From: a virus
IMG/VR virus record: IMGVR_UViG_3300032236_000747
Coordinates: 290,681-354,680 of that record
Reading direction: 5' to 3' (one strand)
Length of the DNA: 64,000 bases
Part shown: piece after piece, positions 17,637 to 25,248 of the stretch
Numbering within the stretch: position 1 is the stretch's first letter
How the letters are laid out: each line of letters starts with the position of its first letter
The notes under the pieces: generated by a model
The model's input: only the letters and a program-made list of their open reading frames with translations
Database searches by the model: none
What the model was told of the DNA's origin: nothing
Made by a program: the position numbers and the translations under genes

Positions 17637-18473
17637 ATGAAAACATTCAAAGACTATCTTAGGGAAGCACAACAGGCCGCAGCAGCGGAACCTGAAGATG
17701 ATGAACCTCCTAAGAAAAGAACACAAACACAAGATCGTCCTAATACCAGTGCCTATGATAGAGCATTCGGACAACAAGGACAAGATCACCCCCTAGCACA
17801 AAATCCTGATCACAATCGCAGAGAACGTGAACCAGAACAGCCAGATGATCCTAGAGGCCGTCAATCTAGCAGAGATAATACTCGCAATAGAACAAGCGGT
17901 CTAAGCACACCGGGTATGTCGGATTTACTTGCTAACCTAAGAGATATAGAGCCACATCCAGATGATGTTCCTAATCCAGACCAAGAACCTAGACAAGACA
18001 TAGAACTAAGAGTAGACACAGAAAACCTACCATCGGTGGCAGGACAGGCTCTACAAGCTTCGGGTATTGTCAATCCAGAATGGCACAAGGTAGCTAACCT
18101 ACCAGGCAACATGAAACGTGCTATACAATCACTAGGTCGACATTTGTTTAGTAGCATGACAAGTACTCCTACAGAAGAAATACAAATGATTGCTAATCTA
18201 GGAGGACAAGGTCCTAACACTACAAGAGAAGTTAACTCTGTGGCTAACTGGATTCGTGAACACGGTGATGATCAAGGACCAGGCAACATAGATTTCGCAA
18301 CTAGCATCCCAGGATACAACGCAGAGATACATAACTATGTAGCAGCAGGAATACATTGGTTGTTGGTTAGAGATGAGTTTGGACAATACATTTATAGTTG
18401 GCCAGAGCAAGATTCTCTAGAGCATCGATCAGCTGCAAGACTAGGCAACGATAGACCAAGATTAGGTAGGTAA
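17637..18473 (+). CDS. Probable capsid-targeted internal protein, unknown
   Basis: 278 residues. The N-terminus MKTFKDYLREAQQ closely resembles the T4 capsid-targeting sequence of internal proteins (MKTYQEFIAEA), which is cleaved by the prohead protease. Next comes a very hydrophilic region rich in Glu, Asp, Pro, Gln and Arg (about 15-125), then a globular domain (about 130-265) with IREHGDDQGPGNID and IHWLLVRDEFGQYIYSWPE. No known family. If the targeting analogy holds, the protein is packaged in the head and could be injected with DNA. Confidence 0.45.
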   Translation: MKTFKDYLREAQQAAAAEPEDDEPPKKRTQTQDRPNTSAYDRAFGQQGQDHPLAQNPDHNRREREPEQPDDPRGRQSSRDNTRNRTSGLSTPGMSDLLANLRDIEPHPDDVPNPDQEPRQDIELRVDTENLPSVAGQALQASGIVNPEWHKVANLPGNMKRAIQSLGRHLFSSMTSTPTEEIQMIANLGGQGPNTTREVNSVANWIREHGDDQGPGNIDFATSIPGYNAEIHNYVAAGIHWLLVRDEFGQYIYSWPEQDSLEHRSAARLGNDRPRLGR

Positions 18474-18476
18474 ATA
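18471..18476 (+). promoter_or_regulatory. Late-type TAAATA motif, leaderless configuration
   Basis: TAAATA overlapping the preceding stop codon, 4 nt before the ATG at 18481; no ribosome site. Confidence 0.45.
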
Positions 18477-18480
18477 TAAA

Positions 18481-19422
18481 ATGAGACCAGAACGATTAAG
18501 ATTATTTGCTCAACTAGCAGAGCAGTTAATGGAAGCTAGTACCGCCGGCGATTTAGTTAAGCGCCATCCAGGTGGTAATGAGATCATGCAGAAGTTGCAT
18601 AGAGATCTAGGACTACCACACAACGTAACATGGTCCGAACTAGGCATGGGAGAACGTTTCCATTGGACTCCGTTTAAAGAAACCAAGTTCGGTAGCTGGG
18701 TTATTGTTAAAGGACCAAAAGGCACAGGAGCCATTCAAGCTCAGAAAGGCGGCGGCGCATATCTAGGCATGGCTAGCACAGGTGGCCCTATTGAAACAAT
18801 CAGAGATGACCGTGGTGGTAACATTGTAGACTTTCTAGTAAGACATCTAGGCAAGGATCTAAGAAGATATAGCGGAGACACAGTAGGACCAGCGTCGACA
18901 TATCAACGAACTGATAATCCAAGACAAATGACATATCCTGAAAAAACAAAATACAGGAAAGATCTTAAAACACTGGGCGGTTCAAAGAAAACCATGGATG
19001 CTGATGCCATACTAAAAAGATTTAAACCTCTATGGAAATCTGGTGTAGTAAAAGCTATGGCTGACATTCAAGGTTTTGTTTCTCAACAAATCAAAGCAGG
19101 TGCCTATGCCAAAGCTGAAAGTAAAATTCAAAGATTAAAAAAACTTCAATCAATAATGAATATTTTAGACAATGATGAAGAACTACCACCATCAAATGAT
19201 TACAGTGATAGTAATATTCTTTCATCTGCTGTTAAGAGTGCTATTACTCTCGGAGCAGCGCACTACTATCCAGAGTTAACAGGTAATGTAACTAAAAACG
19301 GTTACTCTTATCGTGCAGGTAATGCTGAAGGTACACAAAAGTTATTACAAGATATCGCAGGAGGTGATACAAGTAAAATGTTTACAGTAGCACATTTCTT
19401 TAGAAGGAGTTTAATATCATGA
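18481..19422 (+). CDS. Hypothetical protein, possible internal head protein
   Basis: 313 residues. It starts MRPERLRLFAQLAEQLMEA, an amphipathic helix ending in E-A like the capsid-targeting peptides of T4 internal proteins. The rest is basic and globular (WSELGMGERFHWTPFKETKF, GSWVIVKGPKGTGAIQAQKG, NIVDFLVRHLGKDLRRY). No catalytic motif recognised. The stop (TGA) overlaps the next start by 4 nt, and the gene is one of three successive unknowns of similar size and N-terminal style. Confidence 0.4.
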   Translation: MRPERLRLFAQLAEQLMEASTAGDLVKRHPGGNEIMQKLHRDLGLPHNVTWSELGMGERFHWTPFKETKFGSWVIVKGPKGTGAIQAQKGGGAYLGMASTGGPIETIRDDRGGNIVDFLVRHLGKDLRRYSGDTVGPASTYQRTDNPRQMTYPEKTKYRKDLKTLGGSKKTMDADAILKRFKPLWKSGVVKAMADIQGFVSQQIKAGAYAKAESKIQRLKKLQSIMNILDNDEELPPSNDYSDSNILSSAVKSAITLGAAHYYPELTGNVTKNGYSYRAGNAEGTQKLLQDIAGGDTSKMFTVAHFFRRSLIS

Positions 19423-20459
19423 AGCTAGGACAGATTGTTACAGAAGCCAACATAGCCCTTAAGGTATTAAAAGACCCTAAACTACCTAAGCAGTTATACA
19501 TTGCTTTTACTCATGATAGTAGTCTTCCTGGAAACATTATTGCTAGACTAGGAACAAAGCCTACAGTAGAGCAAGTAGTTAAAGCATGGAGTGATCTAAT
19601 AGATAGTTCTCTAAGAGATAGTAACTACGGTGACCTAAGTTCTAATGGTAAGTTTGATGATTGGTTGTTAAGATTGTATATATCCGGTCAAGTTGATTAT
19701 GAAGATATCAACGGAGAAGCAGGAGATGCTCTTGGACTGTGGAGTGCCCTAAGCAGAAGAGGTAGACTTGATGTTAAAGATCAAGACTTCAACAAGTTTA
19801 AAGATATCCATAGCCTTAGAGCAGCAATGAATAAACCTCAGTATCGTGCTGAACTAGAAAGAATTAAAAACTCGGAAATTATTGAAAAACACAAGCGTGC
19901 TAGAAAAGAAGTTGTGTTAATCGACGATGACAGATTCCATGTTATTCTACCATTGAACTATGGTGCTTGTTATACATTTAATAACTCCGAAGGTATTCAA
20001 GCAAACTTCTGTACTGGAGGTAGTAACGGTCTACACTGGTTCCAGAACTATGCTCCTTATACACCTATTATCAGTATTCTAGATAAAACTAATATGAATA
20101 ATAAGTGGGGCAAATGGCAGTTACACGCATGGCCAGCTTTTGGTGCTGCCGGACAGTTAGTTAATGCTGAACAAAATAACAGAGGTGATCTACCGGGAAA
20201 TGATCGTAAGTTTGCTGAACTATTTCCGGGATTAATGAAGAGAATAGTAGCAGCTCTGGCAGAGAAGGGCCCTGAGATTGAACAACTCAGCGGTGAACCG
20301 GATTCTACAGGAACTACACTAATTCGCGGAGGCTACGATATACAAGACGCTATTTCTCGTATTAAACAAACTTTTCCAGCTAGCTATGCTTCGGAAGAGC
20401 CCGGAGCAGAAGAACCGGGCGCCGGCGAACCAGCACCAGGCGGCGAAGAGTTGTACTAA
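19419..20459 (+). CDS. Hypothetical protein, possible internal head protein
   Basis: 346 residues beginning MKLGQIVTEANIAL, again a short amphipathic helix ending in E-A. The core has ARKEVVLIDDDRFHVILPLNYGACYTF, then QANFCTGGSNGLHWFQNY and PYTPIISILDK. The 'CTG...F..Y....P.I.I.D' spacing recalls a domain seen in many phage proteins with a KWCTA-like motif, but this is from memory. The C-terminus is Glu/Pro/Gly-rich. Possibly an injected effector; no function can be assigned. Confidence 0.4.
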   Translation: MKLGQIVTEANIALKVLKDPKLPKQLYIAFTHDSSLPGNIIARLGTKPTVEQVVKAWSDLIDSSLRDSNYGDLSSNGKFDDWLLRLYISGQVDYEDINGEAGDALGLWSALSRRGRLDVKDQDFNKFKDIHSLRAAMNKPQYRAELERIKNSEIIEKHKRARKEVVLIDDDRFHVILPLNYGACYTFNNSEGIQANFCTGGSNGLHWFQNYAPYTPIISILDKTNMNNKWGKWQLHAWPAFGAAGQLVNAEQNNRGDLPGNDRKFAELFPGLMKRIVAALAEKGPEIEQLSGEPDSTGTTLIRGGYDIQDAISRIKQTFPASYASEEPGAEEPGAGEPAPGGEELY

Positions 20460-20464
20460 ACCCA

Positions 20465-20568
20465 CCTTAGGGCCGTTGTCGCTAACGGTTAGGACGAAAG
20501 TCCAGGCGTCACAAGGCGGCTGCTGCCGACCACATTACTTACGCCAGAGTATTGTGATAAGTGAGCAA
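20465..20568 (+). ncRNA. Candidate structured RNA in intergenic region
   Basis: The 120-nt gap between two genes has no reading frame of its own but folds well by eye. There is a 7-bp hairpin with G.U pairs (20471-20477 with 20484-20490). Next comes a GAAA tetraloop closed by GGAC/GTCC (20492-20503). GGCGT (20505-20509) pairs with ACGCC (20541-20545) and encloses CGGC/GCCG (20517-20528). CACA (20531-20534) could pair with TGTG (20553-20556) across that stem, making a pseudoknot. Family not recognised. It could be processed from the upstream transcript. Confidence 0.4.
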
Positions 20569-20574
20569 TAAATA
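20569..20574 (+). promoter_or_regulatory. Late-type TAAATA motif, leaderless configuration
   Basis: TAAATA then CTATT then ATG at 20580; no ribosome binding site. Confidence 0.45.
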
Positions 20575-20579
20575 CTATT

Positions 20580-21863
20580 ATGAAAATACATCATCTCTTA
20601 AATGAAACTGTAGAAACTTATACTACTGTAGATGAGTTCGTGGACATTATGAAGGATTTTTTACCTTTGGCCATGCATCATCTTAAGATAGATGCGCTAC
20701 CTCACATTAGGTTAGAAAAGTATATCAAAGACTCACATCAGCCTACGTTTGGCAAATACGTTAACGAAGAAAATGTGATACACGTAGGCATTGAAAATCG
20801 TCACCCATTAGATGTTCTAAGAACACTAGCACATGAACTAGTACACTTTAAACAAGGAACAGAGAATAGATTAGATGCCAAGAGCGGCGAAACTGGCAGT
20901 CCTATAGAGAATGAAGCACACGAGGTAGCTGGTATTATCATGCGTCATTTTGGTAAAAGATATCCTCATTATTTTACAGACACAGCTATTACTATTTCCG
21001 AAGATTGGAACAAAGTTAATCACCACGATAAAACTAACGGCCTAAGTCGTAAAGCAGTCAAAGCCTATCGTCGTGAACATCCAGGTAGTAAACTACAAAC
21101 AGCAGTTACTACTAAACCTAGTAAGTTAAAGGCGGGTAGTAAGGATGCTAAACGCCGTAAAAGTTTCTGTGCTCGTATGAGTGGCAACAAAGGCCCAATG
21201 AAAAAGCCTAATGGTAAACCTACTCCTAAAGCATTGGCCTTGCGCCGTTGGAACTGTGAGAGCATTGAAGAAATGCGTCAGCTGATCGAAACAGCTGAAC
21301 AGGTTATCATGCAGGAAAAATGGAGCAAGAAGTATAAGAGTAGTATCAACTGCTCACATCCTAAAGGCTTTAGTCAACGTGCCCATTGTGCCGGTAAGAA
21401 GAAGCACAATGAAAGTCATGACGTTATGGAACATGTATGCCCTGATTGCGGTATGTGCCAAACACATGGTACACTTAATGAGATTAAGAAAGGCGCCAAA
21501 GACTCAAACGGCTTTACCAAGTGCTGGCCAGGACATCATGCCGCTGGTACTAAGAAAGGTAAAAATGGTGGACAGGTTCGTAACTGTGTGCCTAACGAAA
21601 GTGTGGCGGAAGGTGGTGGAGCTCAACAAGCAGCCATAGCTATTGCTAAACGTGAAAGCGGCAAGTATACCAAAGACGGCAAGCGAATAAAAGAAAACTT
21701 TGCTGACGGAAAGCATCCCGAAGACAAAGGCGACAGCAAACGCTATGGGGTTCCTACTAAAGCAAGCGTGAGCACACTACGCAAGGTAGCACATCAAGGT
21801 GGTCGTAAAGGACAACTAGCTCATTGGATGGCTAATATGAAAGCAGGCAAAGCCAAAAAATAA
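20580..21863 (+). CDS. Zn metallopeptidase domain fused to Cys/Lys-rich phage motifs
   Basis: 427 residues. LAHELVHFKQG near residue 84 gives the HExxH zinc site, with a downstream NEAHEVAG (Glu/His) as a likely third ligand region; this is a small metallopeptidase-like domain (about 20-140). The rest is Lys/Arg-rich with three Cys-containing modules common in phage structural proteins: KRRKSFCARMSG, INCSHPKGFSQRAHCAGKKK, and TKCWPGHHAAGTKKGKNGG followed by NCVPNE. N-terminus MKIHHLLNETVE is capsid-targeting-like. A virion-associated peptidase is a fair guess. Confidence 0.5.
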   Translation: MKIHHLLNETVETYTTVDEFVDIMKDFLPLAMHHLKIDALPHIRLEKYIKDSHQPTFGKYVNEENVIHVGIENRHPLDVLRTLAHELVHFKQGTENRLDAKSGETGSPIENEAHEVAGIIMRHFGKRYPHYFTDTAITISEDWNKVNHHDKTNGLSRKAVKAYRREHPGSKLQTAVTTKPSKLKAGSKDAKRRKSFCARMSGNKGPMKKPNGKPTPKALALRRWNCESIEEMRQLIETAEQVIMQEKWSKKYKSSINCSHPKGFSQRAHCAGKKKHNESHDVMEHVCPDCGMCQTHGTLNEIKKGAKDSNGFTKCWPGHHAAGTKKGKNGGQVRNCVPNESVAEGGGAQQAAIAIAKRESGKYTKDGKRIKENFADGKHPEDKGDSKRYGVPTKASVSTLRKVAHQGGRKGQLAHWMANMKAGKAKK

Positions 21864-21888
21864 GGACTAGCTGTTACACTAGTCCTTG
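21863..21888. terminator. Bidirectional hairpin terminator
   Basis: AAGGACTAG (21863-21871) pairs with CTAGTCCTT (21880-21888) around 8 nt. It lies between a plus-strand gene end and a minus-strand gene end, so it probably serves both. Confidence 0.55.
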
Positions 21889-21911
21889 TAGATGCGCTAT
21901 GCGCCTTATAA

Positions 21912-22181
21912 TTATTTTGTTTTGTTTCCGGTGTTAACAAAAGCGTACATTTTTTCCGCAGTCTCTAGAACCTTTTCGATTCCTGGGAACTCTGGCATAG
22001 TAACGCTGCTAACTAGTTGCCCAGTTTTTTCATCACGCTTGCTAGACATTTCCCAACCTTGGAACTTCATAGCATATTCCTGACCAACTAGGTCCTTGGC
22101 CATTGCTAGAATGTCTGTACGGATTTCATATCCGTTTTTATTAAATTTAACTTCTGGTACTTTTGGAGTTAGATCAGTCAT
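21912..22181 (-). CDS. Small hypothetical protein
   Basis: 89 residues (MTDLTPKVPEVKFNKNGYEI... VLETAEKMYAFVNTG). A helical, charged protein; no family recognised. Its start codon overlaps the stop of the upstream minus-strand gene, so the two are translationally coupled. It is read from a minus-strand cluster of five small genes between 21.9 and 23.4 kb. Confidence 0.55.
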   Translation of the reverse strand: MTDLTPKVPEVKFNKNGYEIRTDILAMAKDLVGQEYAMKFQGWEMSSKRDEKTGQLVSSVTMPEFPGIEKVLETAEKMYAFVNTGNKTK

Positions 22182-22405
22182 TACACAGTTCCCTTCGTGG
22201 CTTTGTAAAATGAATCGCTGGCATTCTTAACGATTGCTTGAGCGATATCCATAGAACTTTTAACTGAACCTTTTGCAAAGTTAGTTTGTGCGTCGATGAG
22301 TTTGATTAGATCTGCTTTGAACTTAGCATCGGTAACAAAAGTGTTAACGAGCTTCTTTTTACCATCCTGAATGGATTCGATAATTGTATCTTGATTGATA
22401 AACAT
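22181..22405 (-). CDS. Small helical protein, weakly phasin-like
   Basis: 74 residues, almost entirely predicted amphipathic helix (LVNTFVTDAKFKADLIKLIDAQTNFAKGSVKSSMDIAQ). The run 'DAQTNFAKGSVKSSMD' recalls phasin-type proteins that coat polyhydroxyalkanoate granules, but length and similarity are too limited to be sure. A ribosome site (GGAGAAAA) is seen upstream on the minus strand, and a TAAATA motif lies at 22460-22465. Couples to the downstream 89-residue gene. Confidence 0.5.
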   Translation of the reverse strand: MFINQDTIIESIQDGKKKLVNTFVTDAKFKADLIKLIDAQTNFAKGSVKSSMDIAQAIVKNASDSFYKATKGTV

Positions 22406-22459
22406 ATTTTTCTCCTTTGTGTGTATGTTTGTGTGTAGACAGCAATATTGCCGTCTAAG

Positions 22460-22465
22460 TATTTA
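22460..22465 (-). promoter_or_regulatory. Late-type TAAATA motif (minus strand)
   Basis: TATTTA on the given strand; reads TAAATA toward the minus-strand gene starting at 22405. Confidence 0.35.
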
Positions 22466-22476
22466 TTATACAGATA

Positions 22477-23040
22477 TTACTTTAATATTGCAAGTGGTTT
22501 AGCAAAACGTTTGCCCCAATAATCCATAACTGCTATATTACTGTCGGTAGCTTCTGTGAAGTAGGTCTGTAAACTAGGATGGTCTAAGTGAATATTAGCA
22601 AGTGTTTCGCCGTCCTCACTCTCCATATGAATGCCGTGTTTAGTACATAAATGCTTAATGACTCTGTTTGTACTTAAACAGACCATAGTACCTTCTAGGA
22701 AGTTATGTGTCCGGCACCATTGGATAGCACGTTTCATAAGATGTGTACCCATACCTTGCCCTTGATATTCTTTAAGAACACTAAAGGCTAGTTCCATTTC
22801 ACTTTTCTTGTCAATGGCAATGTGTGCCACTGCTATCAAATCTAGGTTATTGTCTTCTATGGCAAATAGGATATTGTGCTCATAATCCTTTTCCCACCCA
22901 TTGCATAGGTTATCGATAACACTATCAGACAGAGGATTGGCAAAACGCAGGGTCTTGCTTTCTCTGTCTAGTGCTTTTAGATGTTTGCGATACTTTGGAT
23001 ACTCATGATGAAGTACCCGCCTTACAGTGGTAAATGGCAT
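22477..23040 (-). CDS. GNAT family N-acetyltransferase
   Basis: 187 residues. EYQGQGMGTHL at 91-101 is the acetyl-CoA-binding motif A (Q/R-x-x-G-x-G/A) of GNAT enzymes, preceded by the usual beta-4 segment (EMELAFSVL). The C-terminal part (CLSTNRVIKHLCTKHGIHME) fits motif B. Substrate unknown: small molecule, tRNA or protein. It is the second gene of the minus-strand cluster and starts 1 nt away from the end of a small membrane protein gene. Confidence 0.8.
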   Translation of the reverse strand: MPFTTVRRVLHHEYPKYRKHLKALDRESKTLRFANPLSDSVIDNLCNGWEKDYEHNILFAIEDNNLDLIAVAHIAIDKKSEMELAFSVLKEYQGQGMGTHLMKRAIQWCRTHNFLEGTMVCLSTNRVIKHLCTKHGIHMESEDGETLANIHLDHPSLQTYFTEATDSNIAVMDYWGKRFAKPLAILK

Positions 23041-23041
23041 G

Positions 23042-23155
23042 TTATTGATTCCATACTAGCCAAATGACCATAAGGACAACACCCCATGCTGCTGCCTTGG
23101 GACCCCAATGATCTTCAGTACCAGGCTTTGTAACCGTGCTTTTTGTAGTATTCAT
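23042..23155 (-). CDS. Tiny single-pass membrane protein
   Basis: 37 residues beginning MNTTKSTVTKPGTED and ending in a hydrophobic segment (AAAWGVVLMVIWLVWNQ) that can span the membrane once. A good ribosome site (AGGAGAG) lies 8 nt upstream on the minus strand. The stop is separated by one nucleotide from the start of the acetyltransferase gene. Such peptides may modulate holins, transporters or superinfection; nothing specific can be said. Confidence 0.6.
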   Translation of the reverse strand: MNTTKSTVTKPGTEDHWGPKAAAWGVVLMVIWLVWNQ

Positions 23156-23209
23156 GCTTTAACTCTCCTAGTTCTATTAAAAAATTCCAAATAGATTGTG
23201 CTGTTTTGA

Positions 23210-23401
23210 TTAACATGGAAAACCTCCGCATTGGCGATTTGACATCTTGTTGTCAAACTCGCGCATTAAACGATCTACATCTCCGGCGTTTTGTGGATCG
23301 TGACTTACAATATATGCTTCTAACGCTGAGCCATAGGTTAATGGCTTCTCAAATGATTCAGCTAGGCTCTTGACCCAACTTACTAGTGGTTGTATAAACA
23401 T
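23210..23401 (-). CDS. Small hypothetical protein (DUF3563-like?)
   Basis: 63 residues. The middle (YGSALEAYIVSHDPQNAGDVDRLMREFD) resembles small bacterial proteins of the DUF3563 type, which have a helix ending in DLE.RMR.L. It ends with two cysteines (CGGFPC). Preceded on the minus strand by AGGAAAAA and by a TAAATA motif (23453-23458), so it is the first gene of the minus-strand cluster. Family assignment is weak. Confidence 0.5.
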   Translation of the reverse strand: MFIQPLVSWVKSLAESFEKPLTYGSALEAYIVSHDPQNAGDVDRLMREFDNKMSNRQCGGFPC

Positions 23402-23452
23402 TTTGTTTTTCCTCTGTGTATAAAATGTGTAGTACTCATGGTTTCTACTGAG

Positions 23453-23458
23453 TATTTA
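23453..23458 (-). promoter_or_regulatory. Late-type TAAATA motif (minus strand)
   Basis: TATTTA on the given strand, 52 nt upstream of the minus-strand start at 23401, at the head of the five-gene minus cluster. Confidence 0.35.
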
Positions 23459-23537
23459 TGCTAGTATACATTGCAGTGCAACAAAAGTCAACGTTGCATT
23501 TTACCAAAATATGTGTTACACTAATAGCAGATAACAA

Positions 23538-23543
23538 TAAATA
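23538..23543 (+). promoter_or_regulatory. Late-type TAAATA motif
   Basis: AATAAATACC, 16 nt upstream of the probable GTG start at 23560. Confidence 0.35.
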
Positions 23544-23559
23544 CCAAAAGGGAATAAAA

Positions 23560-23862
23560 GTGCAAAGAAAAACCCGAAGTCTACTAGAAGAACTAAACGA
23601 CATATCTGTTAAAAAAGACAGTGAAGCCTTCATTGAAGCTAGGGCAGGGCATGTTATTGATAGTGCTATCAACTTACTAGCTCTTATAAAAGAAAACTTT
23701 GATCCCGAAACAGCCTACGAACTAGAGCGCAGACTAATAAACAGCATTAAAGGTGCTGATCCCAGTAAGTTTACCAGAGGCATACGTAAACTTAGAGATA
23801 GTAAAGAAACAGCCAAGAACCTTACTATCATAAACGGTAATCTCGAATCCGATTCAAATTAA
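23560..23862 (+). CDS. Helical hypothetical protein
   Basis: 100 residues if it starts at GTG 23560, which has AAAGGGA 6 nt upstream; a longer in-frame start at 23458 would run through the promoter-like motif and has no ribosome site. The protein is charged and helical (RSLLEELNDISVKKDSEAF, NLLALIKENFDPETAYELE, RRLINSIKGADPSKF). It lies upstream of a highly expressed-looking gene and on the same strand. Family unknown; small phage head-assembly proteins can look like this. Confidence 0.5.
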   Translation: MQRKTRSLLEELNDISVKKDSEAFIEARAGHVIDSAINLLALIKENFDPETAYELERRLINSIKGADPSKFTRGIRKLRDSKETAKNLTIINGNLESDSN

Positions 23863-23892
23863 CATATATTGGGCCCTTTTCTCCTAAATGAC

Positions 23893-23898
23893 TAAATA
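23893..23898 (+). promoter_or_regulatory. Late-type TAAATA motif
   Basis: ACTAAATAGT 48 nt before the start at 23947; the intervening leader ends in the strong ribosome site AAGGAGAAC. Confidence 0.35.
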
Positions 23899-23946
23899 GT
23901 AGTACACCGATCTCGGAGCGAGATCATATATTCAAGGAGAACTAAA

Positions 23947-24414
23947 ATGGGTGGAATTTCAAGAGTACATGGTGGCTTACTAGCACCAAAAAACTTCGCA
24001 GGCGTTAATCTACAAGACTATACACTAACTTTCTGGGTTGGTGACGCAGCAGCAGTTTGGGCTGATTATGTCTATGTTGGTGCTAACTCAACAGGCGCAA
24101 GCATCTATGCTACACAAGGTACATATCCAGGTGGCGCATTTGATCAAATCTTCCGTAATGCTACTGGTAACATTGGCTCTATCAGCCGTGTTGGTACACT
24201 ACAAAGCACAGCTACATCAGCTACACTAAACTTCGCAGTTGAAGTATTGGGCGCTGATTACCTAAGCACAGGTACACTAGGTCAAGGTAGTTCAGAAGAT
24301 ACAACTTACGCATATGCTACAACAGCATTGGCTTTACAAGGTCGTATCCGTGAACTAGGAACAGTTAACGGCGTCCACTTGACAAGCGCAACAGTTGCTG
24401 CATTTGTATATTAA
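23947..24414 (+). CDS. Probable abundant structural protein
   Basis: 155 residues, rich in Gly, Ala, Thr and Tyr, beta-type (YTLTFWVGDAAAVWADYVYV, TLNFAVEVLGADYL). The gene has a late-type motif, the strongest ribosome site in the area (AAGGAGAACTAAA) and its own terminator, the layout of a highly expressed monocistronic gene. A head decoration, head fibre or minor capsid protein is plausible. No family recognised. Confidence 0.55.
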   Translation: MGGISRVHGGLLAPKNFAGVNLQDYTLTFWVGDAAAVWADYVYVGANSTGASIYATQGTYPGGAFDQIFRNATGNIGSISRVGTLQSTATSATLNFAVEVLGADYLSTGTLGQGSSEDTTYAYATTALALQGRIRELGTVNGVHLTSATVAAFVY

Positions 24415-24442
24415 TCAGTAACACACAGTTTTATTACTGTAG

Positions 24443-24469
24443 AAAGGCATCTTTTTTAGATGCCTTTTT
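24443..24469 (+). terminator. Strong rho-independent terminator
   Basis: AAAGGCATCT (24443-24452) pairs perfectly with AGATGCCTTT (24458-24467), followed by more T residues. Ends the 155-residue gene. Confidence 0.8.
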
Positions 24470-24478
24470 CTTTGACCA

Positions 24479-24484
24479 TAAATA
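24479..24484 (+). promoter_or_regulatory. Late-type TAAATA motif
   Basis: CATAAATATC, 17 nt before the start at 24502. Confidence 0.4.
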
Positions 24485-24501
24485 TCATAAAGTAGGTACT
24501 T

Positions 24502-24927
24502 ATGGAAAACATAGAAATAAAAACTCTTATAGATATAACAAACACAAACAAGAGTAGGCCAAATCAAGCAAACGGAGTAGAGTACGATCAATACAGAAAC
24601 TATACAACATTGATGCAGACTATAGGACTAAGATGTATTATCACCTACGATAGTAATCCCACTGTAGAAAATATAGATGTTAGCAATCTGGGGTTTGGAT
24701 CAGAGTATACAGGCAAACATAATGTATGGACGTTTCGCTTTAGACCTGATAGGCAACTAGCGTTTGAAGACGAAGGTAATCCTGTGGGCTTGTTAGTGCA
24801 CGACATGCATGAGATACCTGTTATTAAAAAATTAACTGAAACGATAAATATCGATAAGGCTGTATTCTTTACCTATGAATCACAGTACAAAAATACACTC
24901 ATCACGGCACTTTCAGGCAACTCTTAA
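24502..24927 (+). CDS. Hypothetical phage protein
   Basis: 141 residues (MENIEIKTLIDITNTNKSR... VWTFRFRPDRQLAFEDEGNP ... HEIPVIKKLTETINIDKAVF). An alpha/beta protein with a Phe/Arg-rich central strand; I recall related uncharacterised proteins in T4-like marine phages but cannot name a function. It starts a plus-strand group of small genes (24.5-28.4 kb) that appear to be virion or assembly genes. Confidence 0.5.
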   Translation: MENIEIKTLIDITNTNKSRPNQANGVEYDQYRNYTTLMQTIGLRCIITYDSNPTVENIDVSNLGFGSEYTGKHNVWTFRFRPDRQLAFEDEGNPVGLLVHDMHEIPVIKKLTETINIDKAVFFTYESQYKNTLITALSGNS

Positions 24928-24966
24928 TATTTTTCTATAGCAGTACAACTAAACAGGAGACCTTAA

Positions 24967-25248
24967 ATGGCATCAGTAGCAGAACGAGTAAGCGTGCTAG
25001 AAACGCAGGTATTAAACATAGACGAAAAAATTGACGACATCAAAGAAGATGTTAAACAAAATCATACAGATATCAAGACCCAACTTACTGATATGTATAA
25101 TGCGTCTTGCACCCAACACTCCGAGTTAGCTAAAAAAATAGGCGACATTGAAAAGTTTAAGAACAAATGGATGTATATGATCATTGGCGGTGTTGCAGTA
25201 CTAGGTTACCTAGCAGGACATTCGGGAATACTTAAAATACTTTCATGA
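24967..25248 (+). CDS. Coiled-coil membrane protein (XhlA/holin-accessory type)
   Basis: 93 residues. Residues 3-65 are a heptad-rich coiled coil (VSVLETQVLNIDEKIDDIKE). Residues about 69-90 are one transmembrane segment (MYMIIGGVAVLGYLAGHSGI). This arrangement is that of XhlA-like and related phage membrane proteins linked to lysis. A clear AGGAGA ribosome site precedes it. The stop overlaps the next start (ATGA). A lysis role is inferred from architecture only. Confidence 0.55.
   Translation: MASVAERVSVLETQVLNIDEKIDDIKEDVKQNHTDIKTQLTDMYNASCTQHSELAKKIGDIEKFKNKWMYMIIGGVAVLGYLAGHSGILKILS

Noticed and set aside
20471-20503. Hammerhead ribozyme suggested by a CGAAAG sequence
   Set aside because: The required CUGAUGA core is absent; the GAAA is the loop of a small hairpin.
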